This document shows, piece after piece, positions 63,943 through 64,000 of a stretch of 64,000 nt of DNA. How positions within the stretch are numbered: the first letter of the stretch is position 1; each line of letters starts with the position of its first letter. Source of the stretch: Pseudomonas yamanorum (GTDB taxonomy: Bacteria > Pseudomonadota > Gammaproteobacteria > Pseudomonadales > Pseudomonadaceae); assembly GCF_900105735.1 (NCBI RefSeq), contig NZ_LT629793.1, positions 5,208,001 to 5,272,000 of the forward strand. The letters are read 5' to 3'. The notes beneath the pieces were generated by a model. It had not been told where the DNA came from. It did no database searches and saw nothing but the letters and a program-made list of their open reading frames with translations. The position numbers and the translations under genes were made by a program.

Positions 63943-64000
63943 GGTGAAGTGTCCGAGTGGCTTAAGGAGCACGCCTGGAAAGTGTGTATACAAGAAATTG
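63943..64000 (+). tRNA. tRNA-Ser (anticodon GGA), 5' part
   Basis: GGTGAAGTGTCCGAGTGGCT starts the acceptor stem and D-arm, and GCACGCCTGGAAAGTGTGT forms the anticodon arm with GGA at the centre of the loop; the long variable arm (TATACAAGAAATTG) of a class II tRNA begins before the window ends. The 3' part is outside the window. Confidence 0.93.

Overview
The window is a chromosomal segment of a Pseudomonas of the fluorescens group. This rests on GC-rich codon use, gene order resembling the P. aeruginosa kdsB-murB, rne-rluC, rpmF-plsX-fabDG-acpP-fabF-pabC-mltG-tmk-holB-tatD and ETF blocks (from memory, not searched), and repeated intergenic palindromes with GTGGGAGC ends that are typical of this group. 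I see no prophage, insertion sequence, CRISPR array or plasmid genes. Nearly all genes look vertically inherited.

Layout. 1-3.5 kb: the end of kdsB, a low-molecular-weight phosphatase and murB, then an orphan XdhC/MocA-like pair for molybdoenzyme maturation. 3.5-10.8 kb: rne (RNase E) with a long structured leader, divergent from rluC-HAD-sppA, then maf on the other strand. 10.9-20.7 kb: a long forward run starting at a consensus promoter: yceD-rpmF-plsX-fabD-fabG-acpP-fabF-pabC-mltG-tmk-holB-tatD, covering fatty acid synthesis, a folate branch enzyme, cell wall trimming, dTTP supply and the DNA polymerase clamp loader. pilZ, which lies between holB and tatD in P. aeruginosa, is not there. 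Just after tatD, on the minus strand, is what looks like the sRNA RgsA (P16).

21-33 kb: TetR regulator, MoaA-type radical SAM enzyme, a DUF4823-type lipoprotein and a DUF1285 protein. A compact four-gene locus follows (GntR regulator, ADP-ribosylglycohydrolase-family enzyme, NCS1 nucleobase permease, PfkB kinase). It matches E. coli yegTUVW in content but has a different transporter family. After it come a methyltransferase, three small stress-type minus-strand genes, an MFS exporter, an HD hydrolase and a GNAT acetyltransferase. 33-38.6 kb: an L-arabinose import operon (SDR dehydrogenase-araF-araG-araH) with an IclR regulator. 38.7-41 kb: zinc alcohol dehydrogenase divergent from an AraC regulator.

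41-45 kb: ETF-ubiquinone oxidoreductase divergent from etfB-etfA. The shared control region holds a consensus promoter, a box matching the PsrA (fatty-acid-sensing) consensus and a large inverted repeat. 45-51.4 kb: a solute-binding protein, a lipoprotein/OmpA pair, a MocR-type regulator, a lysine/alanine-rich exported protein, a YkgJ-type protein, a START-domain protein and RraB (RNase E inhibitor family). 51.4-55 kb: a candidate new minus-strand sRNA with its own terminator, then a three-gene ATP-grasp/alpha-E/transglutaminase operon. 55-64 kb: cytochrome c protein, a 31-residue membrane peptide, a thiolase/multifunctional beta-oxidation pair, a class I glutamine amidotransferase, CorA, PlsC-type acyltransferase, enoyl-CoA hydratase, and the 5' part of tRNA-Ser(GGA), cut by the window end.

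The items I consider most worth follow-up are the yegTUVW-like salvage locus, the unassigned sRNA at 51.45-51.57 kb, the RgsA assignment, the PsrA-like box in the ETF control region and the nearly leaderless yceD promoter. All calls come from reading the sequence; no database search was run.
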